Part shown: positions 1 through 8,295 of the stretch, in pieces | Numbering within the stretch: position 1 is the stretch's first letter | Layout: the number at the start of each line of letters is the position of its first letter | Source: DAOPXV01 sp964551445 | Lineage (GTDB): Bacteria; Muiribacteriota; UBA9980 | Direction of reading: 5' to 3' | NCBI GenBank assembly: GCA_964551445.1 | Contig: CAZKCG010000005.1 | Location: 92,479-156,478, forward strand | DNA: 64,000 nucleotides | Notes under the pieces: model-generated | Told to the model about the DNA's origin: nothing | The model's input: the letters and a program-made list of their open reading frames with translations, nothing else | Database searches by the model: none | Made by a program: the position numbers and the translations under genes

Positions 1-537
1 CAGGAACATAAATAACATTGTCTGGTTCGTGAACTTTCCCGCGACGACGCAGGCCGTGCAGTAGCATAGAAACGCCAGATATATGAAAAAGTTCATTTGC
101 GTGTAAAGTATGACGCGGTTCATGCCCAGAAGTATGGAGTTTATCATTTGAAAAAAAGATACTGACGGGATGAGAAAGATGAGTATGCCTATTGCGCCGG
201 GCGGAATCTGTTTGTTCAGCAGAAATTGCAGTTTTTGATCGAAGAATGTCAGGATGCCCCATACGGCGATGAGGACCAGGCATGAGTAAAAAAAAGAATT
301 CATGAATATGACGGGTATCCTGTCGCGGTTCTTGCTTGAGTAATAAGTGTTCGACCACGGGAGGCCGAGGTTTATTATTATCGTAAATATTGAAACGATC
401 GAGTTCACTACGGAATATAGCCCGCGTCCGCCCGGTCCGAGAGACCTTACGATCAGTATGCTCGCCGCGATATTGGTCAGTGTGAGAAGGACGTTGAGCA
501 GGAATGAATAAAAAAAGTTTTTCTTATGCAAACTCAT
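1..537 (-). CDS. Wzx-type polysaccharide flippase, 5' part only (runs off window)
   Basis: Reading the minus strand from ATG at 537 gives 179 uninterrupted codons that continue past the window edge. The N-terminus (MSLHKKNFFYSFLLN) leads into hydrophobic segments separated by short basic loops. The segment LTNIAASILIVRSLGPGGRG matches the start of MATE/Wzx-like polysaccharide biosynthesis proteins, in which the first helix is followed by an R-x-LG-P-x-x-R-G turn. Such proteins flip undecaprenyl-linked repeat units across the inner membrane. Only about a third of the usual 420-500 residues is present. It lies downstream of, and on the same strand as, the fibronectin-III gene, but a strong inverted repeat separates them. 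The family is fairly clear; the substrate is unknown. Confidence 0.75.
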   Translation of the reverse strand, partial: MSLHKKNFFYSFLLNVLLTLTNIAASILIVRSLGPGGRGLYSVVNSIVSIFTIIINLGLPWSNTYYSSKNRDRIPVIFMNSFFYSCLVLIAVWGILTFFDQKLQFLLNKQIPPGAIGILIFLIPSVSFFQMINSILLGMNRVILYTQMNFFIYLAFLCYCTACVVAGKFTNQTMLFMFL

Positions 538-559
538 ATCTATTGCCTTTATGGAGGTT

Positions 560-610
560 TCGAATATAAACCCGGCCGAGGGAATTTGCCCCGGCCGGGT
601 TTATATTCGA
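560..610. terminator. 19-bp perfect inverted repeat, probable terminator
   Basis: Bases 560-578 and 592-610 are exact reverse complements around a 13-base loop, with a GC-rich core (CCCGGCCG) and AT-rich feet. It lies just after the stop codon of the fibronectin-III gene (minus strand). The A/T feet supply a short U tract on either strand, so it probably ends transcription before the flippase gene. Confidence 0.65.
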
Positions 611-641
611 AAATTCGAATTATCTTATTTGCGACCCGGAG

Positions 642-2051
642 TTATCTTGTGAGCCATTCCGGATATTGAGGCCTCTGTGCCCCTTCGTTCCAGCCGCCCC
701 AGGCCGTGCCGTTATAAACGTTGCTTATGAATCCGTTAGTTTCGGGCTGCATCATGACGAGGTAATACATTCTGTCGTCATAGGCGAGTCCCATGAAATA
801 GTCGCCCTTTACGAAACGCGGCGCGTCAACTCTGCCGATCGATTTCCATGGCGACCATGAACGGCCGTCGGCCTGGCATACGGCTTCGTACGCCTGCATC
901 GATTGAGTGTCTAAAGCCACGCAGCAGAACCATGTCGGGGAAACGCCGAACGCGAATTTGAATTTGCCTTTTCTGTAGCCGGTCGGCGGAGGAAGTTCGC
1001 CAAGGTTCGACCATTCGGCCCATGAATTCTGGAATTTCGAAGCAGATTGATATATGGTTCCTGTTTTATCGGGCTGATAGTAGAACATGAAGCGCAACGC
1101 CTTGTTGATGCCGAATCCGAGGATCGCCGAGTCGTCTTTTTCCGGAAAGGTCGGAAGAGCTCCGGTATTCACCATCGGAGGATAGTTCGGAATGTTGTTA
1201 TCGGCGTGGCCTATCCATACGGTTTTGTCGTCGAGTCTGACGCAAACGGCCTCGTTGACCGAATAAGAACCGTCTCTGAAACCCTCGAAGCCGAGGAATA
1301 CGTTTTTCTTCGATACTTTTGAAAGGCTGAGCGTTTCTTCGCTTTCGCCTATGGAAGCAAGTTCCGAACGGTCGGACTGGCCTTTATGGTTAAACGCGAC
1401 GACGTAATAGAAGTAAGAAGCGCTTTTATTGAGTTCGGTATCTTCAAAAGTGGTTTCGTCTTTAGCTTCGCCTATCTGTTTGAAATCTTCGTCGGCGGCG
1501 TTCGAGCTTCTGTGTATGTAATAGCCGTCAGCGTTTTTGGAAGCTTTCCATGACAATAACACTGAATTTTCAGTCTGTCTGGCTTTAATTTTGGTCGGGA
1601 CTTCGGGAACGCCTTTTTTAGCGGTTGTGGTTGTCGTCTTTTTGGGTTTTTTAGTAGGTTTTTCGGTTTCGCCGCCCGAATTTTCAGAGTAGCTTTGTCT
1701 TCCGGCGACGGCTACGGCTTCGTTAGATTTGGCGCCGCGCTTGCCGCTTTTTTCAGCGTTCTGTATCATATAACCATATTTGTTTCCGCGTTTAAGTTCA
1801 TTATCCTGATAAGTTGTGATATCCGGGCTTGATATGAACTGGACGACCTCGTGTCCGCTGCCGGGTGTTTCAGTGCGAAGCACATAGTAACCGTAGTCGT
1901 TGCCAGAGACCTTCGACCAGGAGATGAAAATGCCTTTGCCTTTGGATTTTGCGGTTAAATTGGTTGGAGAACCGTCCTCGGCGTATAACATGGATACCGC
2001 GATACCGGCAAGGAATAAAACAATGATCAGGATCGAGAGCGTTTTTTTCAA
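642..2051 (-). CDS. Secreted protein with two fibronectin type III domains
   Basis: 469 residues. The start is TTG (2051-2049), supported by an AAGGGGGG Shine-Dalgarno a few bases upstream and a consensus promoter at 2121-2149. Residues 1-24 form a signal peptide (KK, hydrophobic core, cleavage near LYAEDG). Fibronectin-III domains span about 28-116 and 151-240, with the usual W-x-x-x-x-x-x-x-Y-Y-V/I-x-R pattern (ISWSKVSGNDYGYYVLR and LSWKASKNADGYYIHR). They are joined by a Lys/Thr-rich linker (about 117-150). The C-terminal 220 residues are Trp- and aromatic-rich with repeating W-x-x-W motifs; I do not recognise them, and they could be a beta-propeller or lectin-like fold. The protein probably acts outside the inner membrane. 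Confidence 0.8.
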   Translation of the reverse strand: MKKTLSILIIVLFLAGIAVSMLYAEDGSPTNLTAKSKGKGIFISWSKVSGNDYGYYVLRTETPGSGHEVVQFISSPDITTYQDNELKRGNKYGYMIQNAEKSGKRGAKSNEAVAVAGRQSYSENSGGETEKPTKKPKKTTTTTAKKGVPEVPTKIKARQTENSVLLSWKASKNADGYYIHRSSNAADEDFKQIGEAKDETTFEDTELNKSASYFYYVVAFNHKGQSDRSELASIGESEETLSLSKVSKKNVFLGFEGFRDGSYSVNEAVCVRLDDKTVWIGHADNNIPNYPPMVNTGALPTFPEKDDSAILGFGINKALRFMFYYQPDKTGTIYQSASKFQNSWAEWSNLGELPPPTGYRKGKFKFAFGVSPTWFCCVALDTQSMQAYEAVCQADGRSWSPWKSIGRVDAPRFVKGDYFMGLAYDDRMYYLVMMQPETNGFISNVYNGTAWGGWNEGAQRPQYPEWLTR

Positions 2052-2120
2052 AATGAATCCCCCCTTAATGTATGTCCGGTGATTTCGAAAAACCCGAAAT
2101 CAACGGTTTTCGTGTTATAA

Positions 2121-2149
2121 ATCTTACTATATTTTTATTTAATTGTCAA
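2121..2149 (-). promoter_or_regulatory. sigma70 promoter of the fibronectin-III gene
   Basis: On the minus strand, TTGACA (2149-2144) is followed after exactly 17 bases by TAAGAT (2126-2121). It points at the TTG start at 2051, leaving a leader of about 60 bases. Confidence 0.7.
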
Positions 2150-2252
2150 TGTAATTGAACTTGAATAAGATTATATAGAAAAAATGAATAAAATATGTTA
2201 TTCTTTAACCTCGTAATTATCCGTTTCAACGATAAAAGAGGAATGATCAGAT

Positions 2253-4298
2253 ATGTGCGGTATAGCAGGCATCATCAACATATCCGGCGGGGATTCCGCC
2301 CGCGGCGCCGTGTCGGCCGAAAAGCTGCGGCTCATGGCGGCTGCGATCGCTCATCGCGGTCCTGACGGCGAGGGATTTTATCTTTCGAAAGATTCCCGCA
2401 TCGGCCTCGCGCACAGGCGTCTTTCTATAATTGACGTTTCAGCGTCGGCCGCCCAGCCCATGGAGCGCCCCGATCTCGGATTGACGATAGTTTTTAATGG
2501 CGAAATATATAATTATATCGAGCTTCGCGATGAACTGTCGCTTGAAGGATATAAATTTTCAACCAGCTCCGACACCGAGGTGATCCTGTGCGCTTATGAC
2601 CGGTGGGGTATTTCTATGCTTCCGCGCTTTAACGGCATGTGGGCGATCGCCCTTCACGACAGGCGCAGCGGGAAAGTGCTTATGGCCCGGGACCGGTTCG
2701 GCGTAAAGCCAATTTATTTTTCCATCAACGACGGTGTAATGAGCTTCGCTTCCGAGATAAAGGCACTGTCAAAAATAATGCGTCTTCGCCCTAACATGAG
2801 AAGGATCGGCCATTTTTACGATAACGGCCGTATGCCCGACCGCGGCGAAACTTTCTTCGAGGGCGTATACGCTTTCCCGCAGGCCCATTTCATGACGGTG
2901 GATCTTGCCGCTGAGACTTACTCTTTCGGGCGTTACTGGGAATATGACCGTGAAAAGGCTCTTTCGCAATATGATTTTTCGGACCCTGTCGGAACTTTCC
3001 GCGAACTTTTTGAAAGCGCCGTAAAGCTCCGTCTTCGATCAGATGTTCCGGTCGGAACCTGCCTCTCGGGCGGCCTCGACTCCAGCGCAATAGTTTCGGT
3101 AATGTCTAAAAAATTTGACGCCCGCGTCCTTACTTTCTCCTCGGTTTATGATGAAGCGGACTGCAATGAAAAGAAATATATCGACGCCGTCTGCGACGAT
3201 TGTTCGACCGAAGCCCGCGAGATACGCCCCGCGGCTTCAGAGATCCCGGATGTCCTTGATAAAATGGCGTATTTTCAGGATGAACCGGCTTACGGCCCCG
3301 GCCTCGTTTCGCAGTGGTTCGTTATGAGACTCGCGCAGCCCTACGTCAAGGTTCTTCTTGACGGCCAGGGGGCCGACGAGATACTGGGCGGTTATTCGTA
3401 TTTTTACGCCGATCATATAATCTCGCTATTTAATGCATATATGAATTCCGGCACGGGGCTTTTCAACCCTCGAAAAATAGCTGCAATATTAGCGGCAGTC
3501 CGTGACGCCTCCGCAAATATAAGTCCCAAAACGCTTCTCGGAACACTGCTTTTGAAATCAACCGCTTTCGCCCGCGGTTATAAAAAATTCAGGGGCGATC
3601 ATCACATCTTCACAAAAGAATTTGAAAAGCGCCGTCAAAATGAGAATTGTTTTGATTTTTCGGATCTTTTTGGCGGGCGCTCTTCGTTCCCCGGCAGTTC
3701 CGGATGTTCATCCACTCCCGCCGTTCCAGCGGTTTCCGGCCGCTCCAATACCTTTATTCCTCCGGCGGCGAGGCTTAAGGGCGAACTTCCTTCGTATCTT
3801 TCCGAAATTATAGCCAAAATGCCCGACAACCTTTCGGCCGCGCTCCTTTATTCTCTTACGGTTTCATCCATTCCCCCGCTTTTGCGCTATGAGGAAAGAA
3901 ATTCCATGGCCTTTTCCATCGAGTCGCGCACGCCCTTTCTCGACTACCGCCTCGCCGAATTTTCTCTCTCGCTTCCGTCCGCTCTTAAGTTCAGGGGCCT
4001 CGAGACCAAGGCCGTTCTCCGCGACGCCATGGCCGGCACGGTCTGCCCGGAAGTATTGGCCCGCCGCGATAAAATGGGGTTCCCCGCTCCTTTTTACAAA
4101 TGGATCAAAAAAGAGTGCCGGGATTATATCTCTGATCTGCTGCTCTCGGAAAAATTCGGCTCGAGAAATATCATAAAACCTGAATATGCCGCCTCCATCC
4201 TGCGTGAACACAATGAATCCAGGCGCGACCGGTCCTGGGAGATATGGCGCCTGGCATCGGTCGAGAACTGGTTCCGCAAGTTCATCGACCGGCCGTGA
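2253..4298 (+). CDS. asnB: Asparagine synthase (glutamine-hydrolysing), long form
   Basis: 681 residues. The protein begins MCGIAGI, so Cys2 is the N-terminal nucleophile of the class-II glutaminase domain (about 2-210; HRGPDGEG, FNGEIYN and SSDTEV are visible). The synthetase domain carries the ATP-pyrophosphatase loop SGGLDSS at about 272-278 and later ESRTPFLD and KMGFPAPF. It makes an amide from glutamine, ATP and an acid, classically asparagine. Between about 410 and 530 there is an insertion with a Ser/Pro-rich stretch, making it longer than housekeeping AsnB (about 550). Such long versions are common in polysaccharide loci, which fits the neighbours, so the acceptor may not be free aspartate. 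GAGG precedes the ATG by about ten bases. Confidence 0.88.
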   Translation: MCGIAGIINISGGDSARGAVSAEKLRLMAAAIAHRGPDGEGFYLSKDSRIGLAHRRLSIIDVSASAAQPMERPDLGLTIVFNGEIYNYIELRDELSLEGYKFSTSSDTEVILCAYDRWGISMLPRFNGMWAIALHDRRSGKVLMARDRFGVKPIYFSINDGVMSFASEIKALSKIMRLRPNMRRIGHFYDNGRMPDRGETFFEGVYAFPQAHFMTVDLAAETYSFGRYWEYDREKALSQYDFSDPVGTFRELFESAVKLRLRSDVPVGTCLSGGLDSSAIVSVMSKKFDARVLTFSSVYDEADCNEKKYIDAVCDDCSTEAREIRPAASEIPDVLDKMAYFQDEPAYGPGLVSQWFVMRLAQPYVKVLLDGQGADEILGGYSYFYADHIISLFNAYMNSGTGLFNPRKIAAILAAVRDASANISPKTLLGTLLLKSTAFARGYKKFRGDHHIFTKEFEKRRQNENCFDFSDLFGGRSSFPGSSGCSSTPAVPAVSGRSNTFIPPAARLKGELPSYLSEIIAKMPDNLSAALLYSLTVSSIPPLLRYEERNSMAFSIESRTPFLDYRLAEFSLSLPSALKFRGLETKAVLRDAMAGTVCPEVLARRDKMGFPAPFYKWIKKECRDYISDLLLSEKFGSRNIIKPEYAASILREHNESRRDRSWEIWRLASVENWFRKFIDRP

Positions 4299-4308
4299 AA
4301 AGTTTAAT

Positions 4309-4337
4309 TTGATTTTCCGTTTGGATTCTGATAAAAT
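4309..4337 (+). promoter_or_regulatory. sigma70 promoter placing +1 at the radical SAM start codon
   Basis: TTGATT (4309-4314), 17-base spacer, TAAAAT (4332-4337). The predicted +1, seven bases past the -10, is the A of the ATG at 4344. No Shine-Dalgarno is seen, so the transcript would be leaderless. Confidence 0.6.
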
Positions 4338-4343
4338 ATGCCC

Positions 4344-5441
4344 ATGAATTTTTCAGCCGCTTATAATCACTTGAAACAACTCGCTCCGTATTACCTGTCG
4401 AGAGATCTTTCGGGTAATTTTCCCCGCACGATATTTATTTCAGTTAATTCGTCCTGCAATTTGAGATGCCGCATGTGCGACGTCGGCCAGAAGAACGAGG
4501 AAACTGCGTTCGCTAAAAACCTGAGGTGCGATACGGCTTCGGAGCTTCCGCTCGATATCCTTGAAAAACTTGTCCTGGAAGCGGCTCCGTACAAACCCTC
4601 GATCGCCGTTATATCGACCGAGCCGCTTTTATACCGCGATCTTTTTTCATTCGCCCGCATCGTTAGATCTTCCGGCATGCCATTTCACATAACTTCGAAC
4701 GGCTTTCTGCTCCCGAAATTTTATAATGAGATAATTGACTCCGGCGTCGATTCCCTGACCATATCGGTAGACGCTCTCGGCTCTCTGCATGATAAAATAC
4801 GGGGCGTTTCCGGGACTTTCTCCCGCGTTATCGAAGGGCTGAACCTTCTTTTCGACGCCGCCGCTTCTAAGGGTTCAGGGCCTAAAGTTTCACTTAACTG
4901 CACCATAACTCCCGATAATTATTTCGCGATATACGATCTTTACCGTTATTTCTCAAAATATCCGCTTTCTCATATCTCTTTTTCTCATTTGAATTTCATA
5001 ACGGAGAAGATGGCCGAAACGCATAATCGTGTTTCGCCGCCAATTATTCACGTAGGACAGTCGTCGCTCGCGAACGAGGATGATCTTAAAAAGATAGACA
5101 CTGAAATTCTTTTCGAGCAATCGGAACTTATCTCGAAAAACGGAGCGCTTCCGTTCTTTTTCACGCCGCGCCTTTCGACGCCCGGCGAGGTCGCAAAGTA
5201 TTATAACGACCACTCATATATAGCGGGCAAAAATAAATGTCTCGTTCCCTGGTTTTCGACGCAGATCATAGCTTCCGGCGATGTCATACCGCTCACGCGC
5301 TGTTTCAACCTGAAATTCGGCAATATTCGGGAACAGAGTTTTACGGCCATATGGAACGGCGAAAAAATGCGCGCGTTCCGCAAGATGCTTCGCGAAAAAA
5401 AAATGTATCCGGCGTGCACGAGATGCTGCGGCGTTCTATAA
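4344..5441 (+). CDS. Radical SAM protein with SPASM-like C-terminus
   Basis: 365 residues from ATG 4344 (an in-frame ATG at 4338 would add two). The radical SAM cluster motif CNLRCRMC (C-x3-C-x2-C) is near residue 38, followed by a TIM-barrel pattern (ITSNGFLL, LTISVDAL). The C-terminal region has C-x(n)-C...C-x2-CC (CLVPW, GDVIPLTRC, FGNIRE, IWNGEKMRAFRK, CTRCC), the signature of SPASM/twitch domains that hold extra iron-sulfur clusters. It should cleave S-adenosylmethionine and generate a substrate radical; the substrate is unknown. It follows asnB with its own promoter and converges with wecB (9-base gap). Relatives in polysaccharide clusters modify sugars or peptides. Confidence 0.82.
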   Translation: MNFSAAYNHLKQLAPYYLSRDLSGNFPRTIFISVNSSCNLRCRMCDVGQKNEETAFAKNLRCDTASELPLDILEKLVLEAAPYKPSIAVISTEPLLYRDLFSFARIVRSSGMPFHITSNGFLLPKFYNEIIDSGVDSLTISVDALGSLHDKIRGVSGTFSRVIEGLNLLFDAAASKGSGPKVSLNCTITPDNYFAIYDLYRYFSKYPLSHISFSHLNFITEKMAETHNRVSPPIIHVGQSSLANEDDLKKIDTEILFEQSELISKNGALPFFFTPRLSTPGEVAKYYNDHSYIAGKNKCLVPWFSTQIIASGDVIPLTRCFNLKFGNIREQSFTAIWNGEKMRAFRKMLREKKMYPACTRCCGVL

Positions 5442-5450
5442 TAAAAATTT

Positions 5451-6566
5451 TCACTTCAAGAATTCCATTATTTTTTTCGCTATGAATTCCGAGCTTTTTC
5501 CGTTGCCGAAATATTTACGCGAAAAATCGAGATCCGCATCATCTTTTTTTATGGCGGCTGAAACGCTTCGGACGCTGATCTTCGTAAGGATCGTGTTCGT
5601 CCCGGCGTCCCGCGTCTCGGGCCATGGAGTTTCCGGATATATCGTTATGCAAGGCTTTTTGTTGAAATATGATTCCTTGGCGACCCCGCCGGAGTCCGTG
5701 ACTATCTTGCGGCAACGCGTTTGAAGCGCGCCGAGTTCGATATACCCCTGAGGATCGATGAAACTTATTCTGTCGCAGCTTAAGATCTCTTTTTGGGAAG
5801 GGCATTTCGATATCATCGTGCGCGTTCTCGGGTGGACCGGGAAAATTATCTTCTCGCCGGAATCGATCATTCCGCGCATTATCGTTTCAAGGCGCGCCGG
5901 TTCGTCCACGTTGAGGGGGCGATGAAGGGTGACCAGGACGTAATCGCCGTTTTGAAAGCTTTTTATCTTGTCGAATTTCCGGATGATCTCCGGACTTTTA
6001 AAAAGCGGCCTCATTTTCATGAAGGTATCGTACATCGTGTCGCCTGAAAAATAAGCTTTTCCCCACACCTTTTCGTTTGCGAGATTTTGAAGCGAGGACT
6101 CGGTCGGGGAGAACAGCAGGCTCGAGACGTGGTCGACCATTATTCTATTGGCTTCCTCGGGGCTTTCGCATTTATCGTTCATGCGCGGCCCGGCTTCGAT
6201 ATGCGCAATGGGTATGTGCAGCTTTACGGCGGCGAGGGCGCCCGCGAGCGTGGTGTTGGTATCGCCGAAAACTATTACCGCTTTTGGTTTTTCGTCCATC
6301 AGTATTTTTTCGATCGCCGTTAATATCTTCGCCGTCTGCGCTCCGTGGAGCTTCTCGGTTATTTCGAGGTTGCGGTCCGGCGATGGTATGCCGAGCTCGC
6401 TGAAAAATATATCGCTCATGTTGAAATCGTAATGCTGGCCGCTGTGAACGATCATCTCATCGGCGTATTTTCTTATTTGCGCCGACAGAGGAGCCAGTTT
6501 TATGAATTGGGGGCGGTTGCCGACAATGGTTACTATCTTAGGCTTTTTAATTATTTTTTTCGTCAA
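5451..6566 (-). CDS. wecB: UDP-N-acetylglucosamine 2-epimerase (non-hydrolysing)
   Basis: 371 residues, full length for the family. The start is TTG (6566-6564) with GGGAGAG upstream, under its own promoter. The N-terminus IVGNRPQFIKLAPL and later VIVFGDTNTT, HIEAGPR, TLHRPLN, PVHPRT and VTDSGGVAKES match WecB/MnaA. The enzyme interconverts UDP-GlcNAc and UDP-ManNAc in the cytoplasm, supplying ManNAc or derived uronic acid for surface glycans. It fits the surrounding polysaccharide block. Confidence 0.92.
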   Translation of the reverse strand: MTKKIIKKPKIVTIVGNRPQFIKLAPLSAQIRKYADEMIVHSGQHYDFNMSDIFFSELGIPSPDRNLEITEKLHGAQTAKILTAIEKILMDEKPKAVIVFGDTNTTLAGALAAVKLHIPIAHIEAGPRMNDKCESPEEANRIMVDHVSSLLFSPTESSLQNLANEKVWGKAYFSGDTMYDTFMKMRPLFKSPEIIRKFDKIKSFQNGDYVLVTLHRPLNVDEPARLETIMRGMIDSGEKIIFPVHPRTRTMISKCPSQKEILSCDRISFIDPQGYIELGALQTRCRKIVTDSGGVAKESYFNKKPCITIYPETPWPETRDAGTNTILTKISVRSVSAAIKKDDADLDFSRKYFGNGKSSEFIAKKIMEFLK

Positions 6567-6608
6567 ATTTAACTCTCCCGAACTATTTATTCAAAATTTT
6601 CCGGGGTT

Positions 6609-6637
6609 ATTTTAATATATTGCATTTGATTTGTCAA
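6609..6637 (-). promoter_or_regulatory. sigma70 promoter of wecB
   Basis: Minus strand: TTGACA (6637-6632), 17 bases, TAAAAT (6614-6609). Predicted +1 is near 6602, giving a leader of about 36 bases. It is back to back with the plus-strand promoter at 6668-6696. Confidence 0.7.
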
Positions 6638-6667
6638 ATTCGTGAAATAATTTTTAAGCGGTTCCTC

Positions 6668-6696
6668 TTGACAAAGGACCCTTATAAATATAAAAT
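6668..6696 (+). promoter_or_regulatory. sigma70 promoter of the MBOAT/SGNH/ligase operon
   Basis: TTGACA (6668-6673), 17 bases, TAAAAT (6691-6696; embedded in TATAAAAT). The predicted +1 at about 6703 coincides with the ATG of a 35-codon open frame. Confidence 0.7.
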
Positions 6697-6702
6697 AGCC
6701 GC

Positions 6703-6810
6703 ATGAAATTTTTGCCGAAAGAAATACCAATGAGCCGCTTCGATAGTATAAAAATAAAAAAATACGCACAGTATGCCCCGTCGGAGATGGAAACGCCGGT
6801 GAACGGCTGA
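6703..6810 (+). CDS. Possible 35-residue leader peptide upstream of MBOAT gene
   Basis: ATG at 6703 opens a 35-codon frame (MKFLPKEIPMSRFDS...) ending in TGA at 6808-6810, one base before the MBOAT ATG at 6812. The start coincides with the predicted +1, so translation would be leaderless and would deliver ribosomes to the next start. The peptide is basic in the middle and matches nothing I know. It may be a translational-coupling leader or simply an untranslated region; coding is unproven. Confidence 0.35.
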   Translation: MKFLPKEIPMSRFDSIKIKKYAQYAPSEMETPVNG

Positions 6811-6811
6811 T

Positions 6812-8278
6812 ATGCTTTTCAATTCGTTCGAGTTTCTGATATTCTTCCCTCTCGTGACGGCGCTTTACTACGCCCTGCCGCACCGTTTCCGCTGGGCGCT
6901 TCTTCTGGCCGCGAGCTGCGTATTTTATATGGCCTTTATTCCGGTATATATCCTTATTCTTTTTGTGACCATCCTTATTGATTATTTCGCGGGAATGTGG
7001 ATAGAGGACTCGAAGGACCCCCGGAAAAAGAAGATATACCTCGGCGCGAGCATTGTCGCGACCTGCATGGTGCTCTTCGTTTTCAAGTATTTCAATTTTT
7101 TCAATTCGAACATCTCCGCGCTGGCCGGCTTTATCGGATGGAACTATCCGGTCTCGTCGCTCGGCATAATTCTTCCGATCGGGCTTTCATTCCATACTTT
7201 TCAGAGCCTGAGCTACGTTGTCGAGGTTTACTGGAACCGGCAGAAGGCCGAAAGGAATTTCGGGATATATTCGCTTTATGTGATGTTCTATCCGCAGCTC
7301 GTGGCAGGGCCTATCGAGCGGCCGCAGAACCTGCTCCACCAGTTTTACGAAAAACACGATTTCGATTACGGTAATTTTACGGACGGCCTGAAGCTTATGG
7401 TATGGGGCATGTTCAAGAAGGTCGTTATAGCGGACCGTCTCGCTATTTTCGTGAACGCGGTCTATAACCACCCACAAAGTTATGAAGGTCTTCCGCTTTT
7501 GATGGCGACGGTTTTTTTCGCCATTCAGATATTCTGCGATTTTTCCGGTTATTCCGATATCGCCATAGGCGCGGCTCAGACCATGGGTTTCAAGCTGATG
7601 ACGAATTTCAACAGGCCCTACTACGCCAAATCTATCGACGAGTTCTGGAGGCGATGGCACATATCGCTATCGACCTGGTTCAAGGATTATTTTTATATCC
7701 CCCTCGGCGGCAGCAGGGTATCCGACGGCCGCTGGCGCTTCAATATCTTCATGACCTTCATGGTAAGCGGCCTCTGGCACGGCGCTAACTGGACCTTCGT
7801 TATATGGGGCGCGCTGCACGGAATATACATAATCACGGCTTCGCTTACGGCAAAGCTCAGAAAGCGCGTCCTCAATTTTACCGGGCTTTTAAAATATCCG
7901 TTCGTCATTAAGATCGCCAATATAGTCTGGACATTCATTCTTGTCGATTTCGCATGGATATTTTTCAGGGCCAACAGTGTTTCCGACGCGTTCTATGTCA
8001 TCGCCAACTGTCTTAATTTCGGCGGCCAGCTTGAAAGCGCGGGGGCGATGGCGGCCTCGTTAGCGGGCATAGATCTTACTCCGCTGGCACTTGTTTCCGT
8101 ATTTATCTCCGTCCTTCTGATGGAGGCGGTCCATCTCACAGAGAGAAGCGGCAGCGTTAGAAGCCTCTTCAATAAAAAACCCGTATGGTTCAGGTGGAGC
8201 GTATATTACATTCTTCTGTTCTGGATAATCATTCTGGGTGTTTTCGGCCAGAACCAGTTCATATATTTTCAATTTTGA
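6812..8278 (+). CDS. MBOAT-family O-acyltransferase (AlgI/PatA-like)
   Basis: 488 residues. The start MLFNSFEFLIFFPLV is the standard beginning of AlgI-type membrane-bound O-acyltransferases. There are about ten to eleven hydrophobic segments. The conserved block ARPYYAKSIDEFWRRWHISL-like is present (about 270-290, WRRWHISLSTWFKDY), and the catalytic His motif GLWHGANWTF is near 310. These proteins pass acetyl groups across the inner membrane to an SGNH partner for polysaccharide O-acetylation. The next gene encodes such a partner, so the pair resembles AlgI/AlgJ or PatA/PatB. The gene lies 30 kb upstream of the lipid A operon, inside the polysaccharide block. Confidence 0.9.
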   Translation: MLFNSFEFLIFFPLVTALYYALPHRFRWALLLAASCVFYMAFIPVYILILFVTILIDYFAGMWIEDSKDPRKKKIYLGASIVATCMVLFVFKYFNFFNSNISALAGFIGWNYPVSSLGIILPIGLSFHTFQSLSYVVEVYWNRQKAERNFGIYSLYVMFYPQLVAGPIERPQNLLHQFYEKHDFDYGNFTDGLKLMVWGMFKKVVIADRLAIFVNAVYNHPQSYEGLPLLMATVFFAIQIFCDFSGYSDIAIGAAQTMGFKLMTNFNRPYYAKSIDEFWRRWHISLSTWFKDYFYIPLGGSRVSDGRWRFNIFMTFMVSGLWHGANWTFVIWGALHGIYIITASLTAKLRKRVLNFTGLLKYPFVIKIANIVWTFILVDFAWIFFRANSVSDAFYVIANCLNFGGQLESAGAMAASLAGIDLTPLALVSVFISVLLMEAVHLTERSGSVRSLFNKKPVWFRWSVYYILLFWIIILGVFGQNQFIYFQF

Positions 8279-8295
8279 TCCCTGGAGAATTAAGC

